From the NCBI GenBank assembly GCA_035946735.1, contig DASYYZ010000004.1, positions 1-64,000 of the forward strand: DNA of 64,000 bases, read 5' to 3'. The notes under the pieces are model-generated. The model ran no database searches, was not told where the DNA came from, and saw only the letters and a program-made list of their open reading frames with translations. The position numbers and the translations under genes were made by a program. Source of the DNA: Gp13-AA77 sp035946735 (GTDB lineage Bacteria; Acidobacteriota; Terriglobia; UBA7540). Below, one piece after another: positions 8,802 to 17,605 of this stretch (position 1 is the stretch's first letter; every line of letters starts with the position of its first letter).

Positions 8802-9584
8802 TTAAGTCCAATCCTTCAATTCCGCAGCCGACTCCTGATCGAGATATACGGTCGCGTCGGGATGCGTCCGCAGGATGGTAGCCGGGCAGGCCGTCGAAAT
8901 CGGTTCCTCCAGCGTTCGCCGTACAATATGAGCCTTGCGGGGTCCCGGCACGGAAGCGATCAGTTTCGGCACCCGGAACAACGCCGGGATGGTCAGAGTC
9001 AAGGCGTGGTCCGGCACGTCGTCAAACGTGGGAAACCAGCCTTCGGCAAGCTGCTGCTGCCTGCAAACCGCGTCCAGCTTCACCACTCGCATGTCGAGGG
9101 GGTCCTCGAAATTGGCCTCGCCCGGATCGTTAAAGGCGAGGTGCCCGTTTTCGCCGATTCCGAGCAGACACAGCTTAGGGGCGTAGGCTCCGAGCTTGGC
9201 GGCATATTCCCGGCAGACTGTCTCCGGATCGGCTTGGCCGTCGATGCCGTGAAATTCGCGCAGGGGAGCGCGGTCGGTGAGATTCTCGCGCAGATAGCGC
9301 CGGAAGGAGGCCTGATGCTCCGGCGGAATCCCGATGTATTCATCCATATGAAAACCGGCTACCCGATGCCACGGCAGGCCGGGTATTGAGGTTAACGCCC
9401 GCAAGGTCTCAAGCTGCGACGCGCCGGTGGCGAATATCACTGCAAAATCACCGTCCTCAGCCAGTTCTCGCAGAGTCGTTGCCGCGGCCCGCGCCGCCGC
9501 CTCTCCGGCGGCTTCCCTAGTAGGATGAATTTCGATCTTCAGCGTTCCGACTTGAAATCCCGCCGCTATCCTTTGAAGTTTCAT
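8802..9584 (-). CDS. nagB: Glucosamine-6-phosphate deaminase-like protein
   Basis: The predicted reaction converts glucosamine-6-phosphate to fructose-6-phosphate and ammonia, in amino-sugar catabolism. The 260-aa protein has the two NagB signatures: FHMDEYIGIP with the catalytic Asp, and GIGENGHLAFNDPGE with the active-site His. Compared with E. coli NagB, the Asp before GH is Asn (as in B. subtilis) and the Glu of FNEP is Asp, a variant I have seen in acidobacterial and planctomycete homologues. The start at 9584 (MKLQRIAAG) gives the normal length, while the upstream in-frame start at 9653 would add 23 unrelated residues. Confidence 0.85.
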   Translation of the reverse strand: MKLQRIAAGFQVGTLKIEIHPTREAAGEAAARAAATTLRELAEDGDFAVIFATGASQLETLRALTSIPGLPWHRVAGFHMDEYIGIPPEHQASFRRYLRENLTDRAPLREFHGIDGQADPETVCREYAAKLGAYAPKLCLLGIGENGHLAFNDPGEANFEDPLDMRVVKLDAVCRQQQLAEGWFPTFDDVPDHALTLTIPALFRVPKLIASVPGPRKAHIVRRTLEEPISTACPATILRTHPDATVYLDQESAAELKDWT

Positions 9585-9740
9585 AATGGAAGTAGAGGTA
9601 TCCCGAAGCCCAAACGATGTCAAGCGGTATTTTCCCGCGGAAAGAGGGAGCAACGATTCGGTGGGCCGCCAAGGCCGGGCCTTTTTGCACGTTGCCCGTC
9701 AAGGGCCCAAAGAGAAAGCGAATAAAAGGCGCAGAACAGC

Positions 9741-9830
9741 CAAAAGTGTGCAACTTTTGCACAAAAGCGTTCACAGGGATACAAAAAGGCTCCCATCTGC
9801 AGTGGCAAACTGCTTTCAAATTATTGCAAC
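9741..9830 (+). promoter_or_regulatory. Conserved GloVer-upstream element, copy 1
   Basis: About 90 nt here align with 35414-35502, upstream of the second GloVer gene. Shared blocks, in order, are CAAAAGTGT, CTTTT, CACAAAAGCGTTCACAGG, TACAAA, GGCTC and GCTTTCAAA, ending in ACAAC/GCAAC. Total spacing differs by one nt. Within it GTGCAA-CTT-TTGCAC is a perfect palindrome. The nonamer TTTTGCACA fits the loose DnaA-box consensus TTWTNCACA. The element ends 280 nt before the GloVer start codon. Its function is unknown. Confidence 0.6.
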
Positions 9831-10025
9831 CCGGCCGTCGGCGGGCGTCCCGCCAGTTTGCTGCCGGACCCATCCCTTTCGGCAACTTTTGACGCGGCCC
9901 GACCTGAACGGTAGTAGCCTGAACGGAGGGGCAGCCGGTGGTGCGCGCCACGCCGGCTTCCCGGAGTTAACTCGCCCGCCATCCTTATCAAAGCTGACAA
10001 CCTCCACTCACGGCGCAGATGAGGC

Positions 10026-10066
10026 TTGACCCAGAGGGGGTAGTAGGGTCTTATGACGTATACTAC
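10026..10066 (+). promoter_or_regulatory. Candidate promoter and inverted repeat before GloVer gene 1
   Basis: TTGACC (10026-10031) is separated by 17 nt from TCTTAT (10049-10054), a weak sigma-70-like pair. It overlaps an inverted repeat GTAGTA (10040-10045) / TACTAC (10061-10066) that could be an operator. The gene starts 45 nt further on, after a good ribosome binding site (GGGAGG). Confidence 0.35.
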
Positions 10067-10110
10067 GGCAACCGTCCATACGATAAGGGGACAGAGAGCG
10101 GGAGGCAGAG

Positions 10111-11649
10111 ATGCGAAAGATCACGGGGCGATTCGGCGCGGCGGCGGGGGTAGCGGCTTTGATGGGGCTGCTGCTGGCGGCGGCGATTGCCGCGCCCGCT
10201 CAGACCTTCACCACGCTCCACAGCTTTGACGGCACAGACGGTGCCAACCCTCAAGCCGCGCTGGTTCAGGCGACCGACGGGAACCTTTACGGAACTTCCC
10301 CGAGAGGCGGCGGCCCAAACGATCAGGGCACAGTGTTCAAAGTGACGACCACGGGCACGCTGACCACCATCTACAGCTTCTGCGCTCTGGTCAGTTGCAT
10401 CTACAGCGGCGCTCAACCCCTGGACGGTCTGCTACTGGCTTCCGACGGAACCTTCTACGGGACGGCCCTCAATGGGATGAATGCCCGCGGCACAGTGTTC
10501 AAACTCACGACCACGGGCGCTCTAACCGTCCTTTACAACTTCTGCGCACAGACTAACTGTACGGACGGCGCAACTCCCCACGCCGGCTTGATTCAGGCCA
10601 ACAACGGCGATTTCTACGGGACCACCCAAGCGGGGGGAGTCAACAACGACAGCTTCTGCTACTACGCAATGGGGGGCTGTGGCACGGTTTTCAAGATCAC
10701 CCCGGCCGGCACGCTGACTACTCTTTATAGTTTTTGCGCCCAACCCAACTGCGCTGACGGCGACGAACCCGTGGCCGGCTTGGTGCAGGGCACCGATGGG
10801 AACTTCTATGGGACCACCCCCGCCGGCGGGAACATCAACTCCTGTGTCAGCTACACTTCCGCGGGCTGCGGAACGATCTTCAAAATCACGCCCAATGGCA
10901 CGCTAACCGTCCTCCATACCTTCGACGTGACCGACGGCTCGATCCCGGTTGCCGGACTGATTCAGGGCACAGACGGGAACTTCTACGGGACAACCTCCCA
11001 AGGCGGAAACCTCAGCGCCTGTAACGCCTTCGGTTGCGGCACGATCTTCAAGGTGACCCCCGGTGGTGCGCTGACCACCCTGTACAGCTTCTGCGCGCAA
11101 GCGAACTGCGCGGACGGCTCTGGACCAACGGCCGGCCTGGTGCAGGCCACCGACGGGAACTTCTACGGGACGACCTCCTATGGCGGGAGCAGTACTGCTT
11201 GCACAGGCGGCTGTGGCACGATTTTCAGAATCACACCAGCAGGTGTGCTGACCACGCTGCACAGCTTCGATGTCACCGATGGCGCGCAGCCCTCTGCCGG
11301 CCTGGTGCAGGCTACCAGCGGGGCCTTCTACGGGACGACTATCCAAGGAGGAAGCTACTCCTGCGTTTATTACTCAGGCTGCGGCACGATCTTCAGGCTG
11401 AGCGTAGGCCTCGGGCGCTTTGTGGAAACGCTGCCCACCTCGGGCAAGGTGGGCGTCACAATTAAGATTCTCGGGAGCAACCTGAAGGGCGCCAGCAGCG
11501 TCACCTTCAACGGTATCCCGGCAACCTTCAAAGTGATCTCGCCCTCCGAAATCGGAACCAGCGTGCCGACAGGCGCCACCACGGGCCCGGTCCAAGTGGT
11601 GACTCCGAGTGGCACGCTGACCAGCAACGTGAATTTCCGCGTGCAATGA
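10111..11649 (+). CDS. Secreted GloVer-type repeat protein 1 with C-terminal IPT/TIG domain
   Basis: This is a 512-aa exported protein. A signal peptide (residues 1-30, ending PAQ) is followed by seven repeats of about 50-55 residues built around 'DGNFYGTT..GG' and 'CGTIFKITP.GTLTTLYSF'. This is the choice-of-anchor tandem-repeat GloVer family typical of Acidobacteria. The last ~80 residues (from VGLGRFVETLPTSGK) form an IPT/TIG-like immunoglobulin fold ending in NFRVQ. Seven repeats suggest a seven-bladed beta-propeller, which is inference. Cys pairs in the longer repeats (e.g. YSFCA...NCADG) could form disulfides. The role is unknown, and a surface or secreted binding function is plausible. 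A ribosome binding site GGGAGG precedes the ATG, and a terminator follows. Confidence 0.85.
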   Translation: MRKITGRFGAAAGVAALMGLLLAAAIAAPAQTFTTLHSFDGTDGANPQAALVQATDGNLYGTSPRGGGPNDQGTVFKVTTTGTLTTIYSFCALVSCIYSGAQPLDGLLLASDGTFYGTALNGMNARGTVFKLTTTGALTVLYNFCAQTNCTDGATPHAGLIQANNGDFYGTTQAGGVNNDSFCYYAMGGCGTVFKITPAGTLTTLYSFCAQPNCADGDEPVAGLVQGTDGNFYGTTPAGGNINSCVSYTSAGCGTIFKITPNGTLTVLHTFDVTDGSIPVAGLIQGTDGNFYGTTSQGGNLSACNAFGCGTIFKVTPGGALTTLYSFCAQANCADGSGPTAGLVQATDGNFYGTTSYGGSSTACTGGCGTIFRITPAGVLTTLHSFDVTDGAQPSAGLVQATSGAFYGTTIQGGSYSCVYYSGCGTIFRLSVGLGRFVETLPTSGKVGVTIKILGSNLKGASSVTFNGIPATFKVISPSEIGTSVPTGATTGPVQVVTPSGTLTSNVNFRVQ

Positions 11650-11656
11650 GATGTAG

Positions 11657-11691
11657 CGCAAGGCTCGATTTCAGCCTTGCGGCTCTTTTTC
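11657..11691 (+). terminator. Rho-independent terminator after GloVer gene 1
   Basis: The perfect stem GCAAGGCT (11658-11665) / AGCCTTGC (11673-11680) has a 7-nt loop and is followed by GGCTCTTTTT. It lies 8 nt past the stop codon. Confidence 0.85.
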
Positions 11692-12037
11692 AAGGAAATG
11701 GAAAATCCGCATAGCCCGCCCGGAGTTCGGGGCTTGAAAGATGAGCGTTGCGCAACACCCGACGGGCTGCCGTACCTGCCCCGCCACAGAAAGCTCTCTC
11801 CGCGGCGCTCGGAGCCACTTCTTTACCATCCCTTTACAAGAAAATGACAATGAATCCGTGTGGCGTGTTAGCCTACAGTTTGGTTGGGGATCAACACCAG
11901 CCAGGGCCAGGCCAGGGGGTTCGGCAACGAGCCTCGCGCGGGCAGCCAGTGAGCCCGAGCCAGGCGATGGAAAGGGAGAGCAACCGACCCCTTCGGACCT
12001 CCGCCGGGCTTGTTGTTAGCGCTTCCGCCAGAGGACC
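11692..12037. other. Leader region of the polysaccharide cluster
   Basis: This 346-nt non-coding stretch precedes the Wzz-like gene. The first half shows nothing I recognise. The second half contains the structured element at 11915-11991. Open frames across it are short and lack start signals. Confidence 0.5.
11915..11991 (+). ncRNA. Candidate structured leader RNA before the Wzz-like gene
   Basis: An outer helix can form between GGGG.TCGG at 11915-11924 (2-nt bulge) and CCGACCCC at 11984-11991. It encloses two hairpins: GGTTC-GGCAAC-GAGCC (one G-U) and CGGGC-(9 nt)-GCCCG. This three-way arrangement lies 46 nt before the start codon. It does not match the c-di-GMP-I riboswitch consensus and has only a superficial likeness to part of a cobalamin riboswitch. 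The first hairpin shares bases with the outer helix, so the two may compete. No RNA family is assigned. Confidence 0.35.
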
Positions 12038-13291
12038 ATGGACAGTTCACGATCTTCGCTTCAACGCCACGGACGCCTGATCGCCGCCGGAACGTGCATC
12101 GCCATGCTGGTGGCGCTCGTCGTAAGCTGGATGTCTCCCAAGACCTATCGCGCCACCACCTACGTGCTGATCTCCGAATCGAAAGTGAACCCCGATATGT
12201 CTCATCCGGAATGGGACTACTCGTTTCTGCCTACCTACATTGAGTTCGTCAGCAACGACGCTCTGGCGGCTGAGGCCGTCAAGCACTTCCGTTTGGAGGG
12301 GAAGCCCTACAATCTTACGCCCCACCGGTTCCTGCAGCAGTCTGTGGACGCCCAGGTGGTTAAGAATACCCGCCTGATCGAAATCGACGTCGATTTTCGC
12401 GACGCCCATCTTGCCGCCGACCTGGCCAATTACCTGGCGAATGGCGCGGCGCAACTGAACTCCCAGATCAACGCCGTTGACACTGTCAATACCCAGCAGT
12501 TCCTGAAGGCCCGGCTCGACCAGGCTTCGGCGCGGCTGACCGAAACCAGGGCAAAGAGCCTGGAGGTCGAACAGCACGCCCAAATCGAGGACCGCGAACG
12601 GCAACTCAAAATCCTCTTGGATCAGAAGGAGTCGGTTTCGCGCCAGATCGAAGACTTGCGCTCGGCCCTTGCACAGAACAAGCAGCGCAGCACGTCGCTC
12701 GCTGAATCGCTGAGTGCGCAGCCGCGTACGGTCCAGTTAAAAAAGAGCATTGATTCCGACCGTTTTCTCGAACGGGCAACTCAGGCTCTCGCGCCCGGCG
12801 ACCAGGGTCTGCTTTCAGCCACCGAAGAGACGGTGAATCCTACCAGGCAGGAGCTGGACCGCGAGTTGGCTGATTCGAGGGCCAATGCGGCCGCTGACGA
12901 AGCGGGCCTGAGCCTCGCCACCTCGTCGCTCGCCAAGACCGATCGAGATGCGGGCAATCTTGCTGCCGAGCTGGCTCAGCTCCGAGGTGCGATCAACGAT
13001 GCGCAAGAGAATGTCAAGGTGGCGCAGGACGGTTACGAAACTGCCGCGCGGGACTATCGCAACGCCTCGGTGACTGTGACGGCGAAGTCGCAAGACTTGA
13101 AGCCAGTCTCGCCTGCAATCGTTCCGGAAAACCCCATCCGGCCACGGATCCTGCTCAACACCCTCGCCGCCGGCCTGCTGGGCCTCGTGCTGTGCGCTGG
13201 CCTGGCTTTCGCGATCGACAGTGCCCGGCGAGGGGAGCCGGAGCGGCTTCGGGTGGTTGAACGGGAGGCTGCCGGTGGGCGCTACTCCTGA
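12038..13291 (+). CDS. Polysaccharide chain-length determinant (Wzz/GumC-like, no kinase domain)
   Basis: This 417-aa inner-membrane polysaccharide co-polymerase has the family layout. There is an N-terminal transmembrane segment (about 14-32), the Wzz motif SPKTYRATTYVLIS right after it, a long coiled-coil periplasmic part rich in Ala, Gln and Arg, the PENPIRPRILLN motif, and a C-terminal transmembrane segment (about 375-395). It ends shortly after, so the tyrosine-kinase domain found in fused forms is absent. It heads a cluster with two Wzy-like ligases/polymerases and a GT4, pointing to O-antigen or exopolysaccharide assembly. The start is ATG with GAGG upstream. Confidence 0.85.
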   Translation: MDSSRSSLQRHGRLIAAGTCIAMLVALVVSWMSPKTYRATTYVLISESKVNPDMSHPEWDYSFLPTYIEFVSNDALAAEAVKHFRLEGKPYNLTPHRFLQQSVDAQVVKNTRLIEIDVDFRDAHLAADLANYLANGAAQLNSQINAVDTVNTQQFLKARLDQASARLTETRAKSLEVEQHAQIEDRERQLKILLDQKESVSRQIEDLRSALAQNKQRSTSLAESLSAQPRTVQLKKSIDSDRFLERATQALAPGDQGLLSATEETVNPTRQELDRELADSRANAAADEAGLSLATSSLAKTDRDAGNLAAELAQLRGAINDAQENVKVAQDGYETAARDYRNASVTVTAKSQDLKPVSPAIVPENPIRPRILLNTLAAGLLGLVLCAGLAFAIDSARRGEPERLRVVEREAAGGRYS

Positions 13292-13426
13292 GGCGGCAGC
13301 AAGCTGGGTTGAGACAGGCCTGCGCAAGACTCTGGTCAACGGCATATCTGTCTTCGGAGGCGAGACCATACCGCGTCTCTGCGGCTGGCTGAAGGCTGAG
13401 ATTCCTGTCCTGCTGGGTAATCAATC

Positions 13427-14890
13427 ATGAACTCCCCGGCGTTCGCGCGACTATGGACGTGGGATTGGCGCTGGGGCGCCGTAATTCTGCTGGCGGTCCT
13501 AATCGGATTGAACGCGTCCGCGGTGGCCGGCAATCCGGTTTTCTGGATTGGCCTGGCCGGCCTCGTTCTTTACGGGCTCCTTCTGTGGGAATCAATCCGG
13601 AACCCGATGGTCTTCGTCTTCACTTTTCTGGCCGTTCTGATCCTTCTGCCGCCTTTTTTTTTCCGTCGTACCGGAGAGAACCCGGTCTTCGTTTCAACCC
13701 TGCTGGCGCCCGTTGGACTGGCAGTGATTGTTGTCCGATGGCAAAGCTGGAGCCGCCGGCTGGACTCGATCGGAAAGGGACTCTTGACGTTCCTGGTGGG
13801 CATTGGATTATCGCTGCCCTTCGCTTTCGTCCTGTCGGGCGACAAGATCGGCTGGGAAAGCCTGTTTCGCTGGCTGATGCTGGCTCAAATGGGGCTCGTT
13901 TATTGGATTATCCGAACGAATTGTTCCGGTACCGCCTGCGCCCGGATCATCCCGTGGTTGATCGTCGCCGCCGTCATCGCGGCAGCCTACGGTATTTTTG
14001 ACTTCTTCTGGCCGGTGCCGATTCCGCATCCGTCGGCAGACCAGTACATCTGGAGCGAGTCCGCCGTCATCCGGCGCGCGCAAGGCGTCTTCTACGAGTC
14101 TTGCAACTTTGCCAACTTTTGCGGCTTCTTCCTGCTCGTGACGGCTGGAGCGGTCCTCACCGGACGCGAACGCCTGTTGCGAATCCGAAGGATCTATCTG
14201 CTGCTCTTCATCGTGGTGCTTGCGCTGGCGGTTCTCTTTGCCTTCTCTCGCAGCGCCTGGGGCTCGCTGCTGTTGAGCCTCTCCGTGTTGGTTCTCGTTT
14301 CCGGGAGGGTGCGCATCGGACGGACGCTGCTCTTTTCGGCCGCTTTAGGTATCCCGCTTCTGCTGGTTGGCCTGTGGACCCCCGAGATCTGGCACAATCT
14401 GGTTGCGGCCCGGATCGGAAGTTTTTCGCAAATCCTTATCGATCCCGATTCGGTGTCAAGCGGCCGGCTCTCCGTTTGGGCTCGCGTGGTCTCGATTCTG
14501 TTCGATAATCCTCAGTACCTTGTGTTTGGCATCGGCTACAAGACTCTGCCTTTCACGCGGCTCTTTCACGGTGAGATCATCACGGACAATGGTTATCTCA
14601 GCCTGCTGCTCGAGAGCGGAATTCTCGGCCTGGTGGGATTCCTGGCGTTCAGCCGCTCGGTGCTCGGCACATTTTTGAGCCTGGCGCGTTCGGCACGGGG
14701 AACCGCGGCATTCTGGTCTGCCCTGCTGTTCTCGCTCTGGTGTGGTGAAATCGTCCAGATGCTCGCCGCCGACGCGCACACCTACTGGCGAAACCTGATC
14801 GTGTACACGGCGCTCATGGCATGCACGCTGAATATGTCCGAGAGCGAGTCCGGGCAGCAGGCCTCCGCCTTGGCAGAGGGATCCGCGTGA
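13427..14890 (+). CDS. O-antigen ligase/polymerase family membrane protein (Wzy-like)
   Basis: This 487-aa polytopic membrane protein has about 11-12 hydrophobic segments and a Wzy_C/RfaL-type region: FAFSRSAWGSLLLSLSVLVL, then a large loop, then GIGYKTLPFTR...DNGYLSLLLESGILGLVGF. It is likely to polymerise or ligate glycan repeat units in the periplasm. The stop codon overlaps the start of the glycosyltransferase (TGATG), indicating translational coupling. A run of nine T (13654-13662) sits inside the coding sequence. The preceding gene ends 135 nt upstream. Confidence 0.85.
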   Translation: MNSPAFARLWTWDWRWGAVILLAVLIGLNASAVAGNPVFWIGLAGLVLYGLLLWESIRNPMVFVFTFLAVLILLPPFFFRRTGENPVFVSTLLAPVGLAVIVVRWQSWSRRLDSIGKGLLTFLVGIGLSLPFAFVLSGDKIGWESLFRWLMLAQMGLVYWIIRTNCSGTACARIIPWLIVAAVIAAAYGIFDFFWPVPIPHPSADQYIWSESAVIRRAQGVFYESCNFANFCGFFLLVTAGAVLTGRERLLRIRRIYLLLFIVVLALAVLFAFSRSAWGSLLLSLSVLVLVSGRVRIGRTLLFSAALGIPLLLVGLWTPEIWHNLVAARIGSFSQILIDPDSVSSGRLSVWARVVSILFDNPQYLVFGIGYKTLPFTRLFHGEIITDNGYLSLLLESGILGLVGFLAFSRSVLGTFLSLARSARGTAAFWSALLFSLWCGEIVQMLAADAHTYWRNLIVYTALMACTLNMSESESGQQASALAEGSA

Positions 14891-16107
14891 TGAAGACGCG
14901 CGTTCTCATTCTCGAGCAGCAAAGTTATTGGGGCGGCGCCCAGCGCGTGCTTCAAACCGTCCTGGACACCCTGCGGGACCAAATTGAACCCCTCGTCGCC
15001 TTGCCCGAGACCGGCGACTTCGGTTGCGATCTGCAGAAGCAGGGAATCGAAACCCTGGCCTATCCCCTGGGAACTTACGGGTCCGGCCACAAGTCCGTCC
15101 GTGACATGATGGCGTTCGGGTTGCGCAGCGTGTTTTGCGCCGCGCTTCTGGCACGGGAGATCTTCAGGCGCCGGATTCAATTGGTTTACATCAATGGACC
15201 GCGGTGCCTTCCGGCGGGCGTCATGGCGGCTTGGCTCACCGGCCGGCCGTCACTGTTTAGTCTTCACAACACGCTGAGCCGCCGGGCAGACGTGATGCTG
15301 GCGTCACGCGGAGCAGCCCGCGTCTCCAAGCTCATCGCCTGCTCCCAGGCTGCTGCCGCGCCTTTACTCAAGGCACGTCCGGCTCTTGCCGCCAGGACCC
15401 AGATTCTTTATCCTCCGGCGGAAGGCTCCCCCTCTCGGACCAGTCGATTCGAACCGCAGGCCGTCCGGAAGTCTTCCCAGTTTGTAATCGGCATGGTCAG
15501 CCGGGTCACGAAAGCGAAAGGCCAGCACATCCTGCTGCAGGCAGTTGCCGGGCTCAAGCCCTGTAGCGAAAGAAGGATCGTATTTCTGGGTGCGCCGGCT
15601 CCGGGCAACGTGCAAGACTCCGGCTATCTGAGTTCTCTTCGTCAAAGCGCTGTGGAACAAGGCCTGGCCGATAACGTTGACTGGGCCGGATACCAGGCTG
15701 ATCCCCACCCCTACTACGACGCGATGGATGTGCTGGCGGTGCCGTCCGTTTGTGAGGAAGGCATGCCCGTCGTGATTCTGGAGGCCTTCAAGCATGGCGT
15801 CCCTGTGGTGGCTTCAGGAACTGGCGGCACGCCGGAGCTGGTGAAGGACGGCCTGAACGGGTTGCTGGTCCCGCCGGGAAACCCGGAAGACCTGGGCAGG
15901 GCGCTGGAGCGCCTTCAGTTTGAACCGGGTCTTCGCGCACGGCTCGCCGCGCGGGCCCGCGCCAGTATCGATCAACGGTTCTCGAAAGAACACTACTGTT
16001 CCACCATTCGTGACCTGATCTCAGAACTCTGCGCCTCGTCTGCGCCGGTTAGCAGGGTCCTGGATTGGACCGAAACGCCGGCTGACGTCCCTCGCCTTCG
16101 GGACTGA
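14890..16107 (+). CDS. Glycosyltransferase family 4 protein
   Basis: This 405-aa cytoplasmic GT-B glycosyltransferase starts with the typical N-terminal Rossmann strand (RVLILEQQSYWGGAQRVL), with the GGAQR motif seen in GT4 members. The C-terminal nucleotide-sugar domain contains FVIGMVSRVTKAKGQHILLQA and the acceptor/donor motif PSVCEEGMPVVILEAFKHGVPVVASGTGGTPE. The ATG at 14890 overlaps the previous stop by one base. An in-frame start at 14821 would lie inside the previous gene. The donor and acceptor sugars cannot be told. Confidence 0.9.
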   Translation: MKTRVLILEQQSYWGGAQRVLQTVLDTLRDQIEPLVALPETGDFGCDLQKQGIETLAYPLGTYGSGHKSVRDMMAFGLRSVFCAALLAREIFRRRIQLVYINGPRCLPAGVMAAWLTGRPSLFSLHNTLSRRADVMLASRGAARVSKLIACSQAAAAPLLKARPALAARTQILYPPAEGSPSRTSRFEPQAVRKSSQFVIGMVSRVTKAKGQHILLQAVAGLKPCSERRIVFLGAPAPGNVQDSGYLSSLRQSAVEQGLADNVDWAGYQADPHPYYDAMDVLAVPSVCEEGMPVVILEAFKHGVPVVASGTGGTPELVKDGLNGLLVPPGNPEDLGRALERLQFEPGLRARLAARARASIDQRFSKEHYCSTIRDLISELCASSAPVSRVLDWTETPADVPRLRD

Positions 16108-16223
16108 GTGACATTGGCCGATGATCGAGGACACCCGCAGATTCGAGCGCTGGTCCGGTGGGCGGCCGCTCTTGATGGCGTCTGCAACCCCGATTATCAG
16201 CGCAACCAAGTGAACCGGCCGCT

Positions 16224-17585
16224 ATGCCGCTCCCAATCCCCCAACGCAACTCGATGTCACCAGCACGGTCGTGGGCGCCCCCTCTGAGCGGCGACCGGAC
16301 AAGCGCCGCGCTCTCTTTCAGGGATCTCATCCGTGACCTGGGGCGCGAGAAGAGAATCGACGCTTTGGCATTGGTAGCGGCCGTGGCTGCCGTGCCCATC
16401 TCGATTGCGGTCAGCGAAAGCCTCCTCGGCCTCGCCCTGGCGGCGCGTTTGATACGGCTTTTGCGGCATCGCGCGGCCTGGAATCTGCCGCCGATCTTCT
16501 GGTTCTGGCTGGCGTGGGCCGGGCTTGAACTAGTCGTCTGGGCGATGTCGCCGGAGCCTCGGATGGGACGGAGCGAGATTAGCCATCTCTTGTTGATCGG
16601 CTCTCTGTTCGTGGTCATGCCGGCGCTTGCCCGGCCGGCCTGGTGCGTCATGGCGTGGCGCGGTCTCATGGCGACCGCGAGTCTGGGCTCGTTGTTCATC
16701 ATCGCCGACGTGGTCTCGCGGCTGATCTACTATCGCCGGGAGCTATCCGTTGATGCCGATCCTTCGCTGTACCTGCGCACGGGCGGCCTGTTGAACAACT
16801 GGATGGTGTTTGGCACCGTCGAAATCGTGGTTTTTGCGGGTATCCTCGCTTTCTCGAGCGCTTATGCAGCGCAAAGGCGGTTTTGGATTCCGGTGCTGGC
16901 GCTGAACACGATTGCCATCGTCGTGTCGCTGACGCGGATGGTCTGGGTGTGCTGCTTTGTGCTGCTCGAAGCTGAGTTGTTCCGGCGCCGCTCCCGATGG
17001 CGTTGGGCTTGCGCCCTTCTTCCCTTGGCCCTGTTCGCTCTCGGACCCGGGTTTGTTCGCGCGCGAGTGCGTGCTTCCCTCGAACCCGGCTACTACGCCA
17101 ATGCCGAGCGGCTCCAGATGTTGCGTGTGGGATGGAAAATGGTCAAGGAACACCCGCTTCGGGGAGTGGGCCCCGGTCGGGTCCAGGAACTGTACCGCCG
17201 CTTCCTGATGCCAGACGATCCGGTTCCGGCTTATTACGGCCACCTTCACAACAACGTCGGTCAGGTTGCCGCGGAATTTGGTTTGCCAGTGGCCGGCGCA
17301 GCGCTGATGGTCCTTGCTGTCCTCTTTCTCGATCTCGGAAAGGCGTGGAAGACCGCGCAGGAGGATCGGGACAAGCAGTTCCTGAGCCGGGCGGGCATTC
17401 TCAGCCTCGCGGGCTTCGCACTGGCCGGGATGTTTGAATACACCTACGGCCACTCCCTCGGTCTCATCATTGTGGGCTTCGCCTCACTTGCGCCCCTGAT
17501 CCCCGGTCCTATTCCAGGCCGTGAGACAGATGGCAAGGTTCAGGCTAGACCTGTGCCGCCAGACGCGACGCCCGAAGATTCGTAA
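16224..17585 (+). CDS. Second O-antigen ligase family membrane protein
   Basis: This 453-aa multi-spanning membrane protein has a Wzy_C-type core: FVRARVRASLEPGYYANAERLQM, then the conserved WKMVKEHPLRGVGPGRV, then HLHNNVGQVAAEFGLPVAGA. The His-rich 'H(L)HN' loop is typical of O-antigen ligases (WaaL). It is distinct from the 13427 gene, so one may be the polymerase and the other the ligase. That division is inference. The first ~30 residues are polar. A second ATG at 16254 is an alternative start. It is convergent with lptD, with a 20-nt gap. Confidence 0.83.
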   Translation: MPLPIPQRNSMSPARSWAPPLSGDRTSAALSFRDLIRDLGREKRIDALALVAAVAAVPISIAVSESLLGLALAARLIRLLRHRAAWNLPPIFWFWLAWAGLELVVWAMSPEPRMGRSEISHLLLIGSLFVVMPALARPAWCVMAWRGLMATASLGSLFIIADVVSRLIYYRRELSVDADPSLYLRTGGLLNNWMVFGTVEIVVFAGILAFSSAYAAQRRFWIPVLALNTIAIVVSLTRMVWVCCFVLLEAELFRRRSRWRWACALLPLALFALGPGFVRARVRASLEPGYYANAERLQMLRVGWKMVKEHPLRGVGPGRVQELYRRFLMPDDPVPAYYGHLHNNVGQVAAEFGLPVAGAALMVLAVLFLDLGKAWKTAQEDRDKQFLSRAGILSLAGFALAGMFEYTYGHSLGLIIVGFASLAPLIPGPIPGRETDGKVQARPVPPDATPEDS

Positions 17586-17605
17586 TAGGCGAGGGCTGCG
17601 ACTCC

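Larger units (their letters stand above)
9585..10110. other. Intergenic region between nagB and GloVer gene 1
   Basis: This 526-nt gap separates two divergently transcribed genes. It holds the conserved upstream element (9741-9830) and a candidate promoter with an inverted repeat just before the GloVer gene (10026-10066). I see no convincing ORF. The open frames here lack ribosome binding sites and recognisable sequence. Confidence 0.6.

Noticed and set aside
13221..13430. Small frame between the Wzz-like and Wzy-like genes
   Set aside because: It starts inside the Wzz gene, has no ribosome binding site and shows no recognisable sequence.
15560..15580. A third copy of the dispersed repeat (CTGTAGCG in the GT4 gene)
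   Set aside because: Only eight bases match. There are no hairpin arms or right end, and it is coding sequence.
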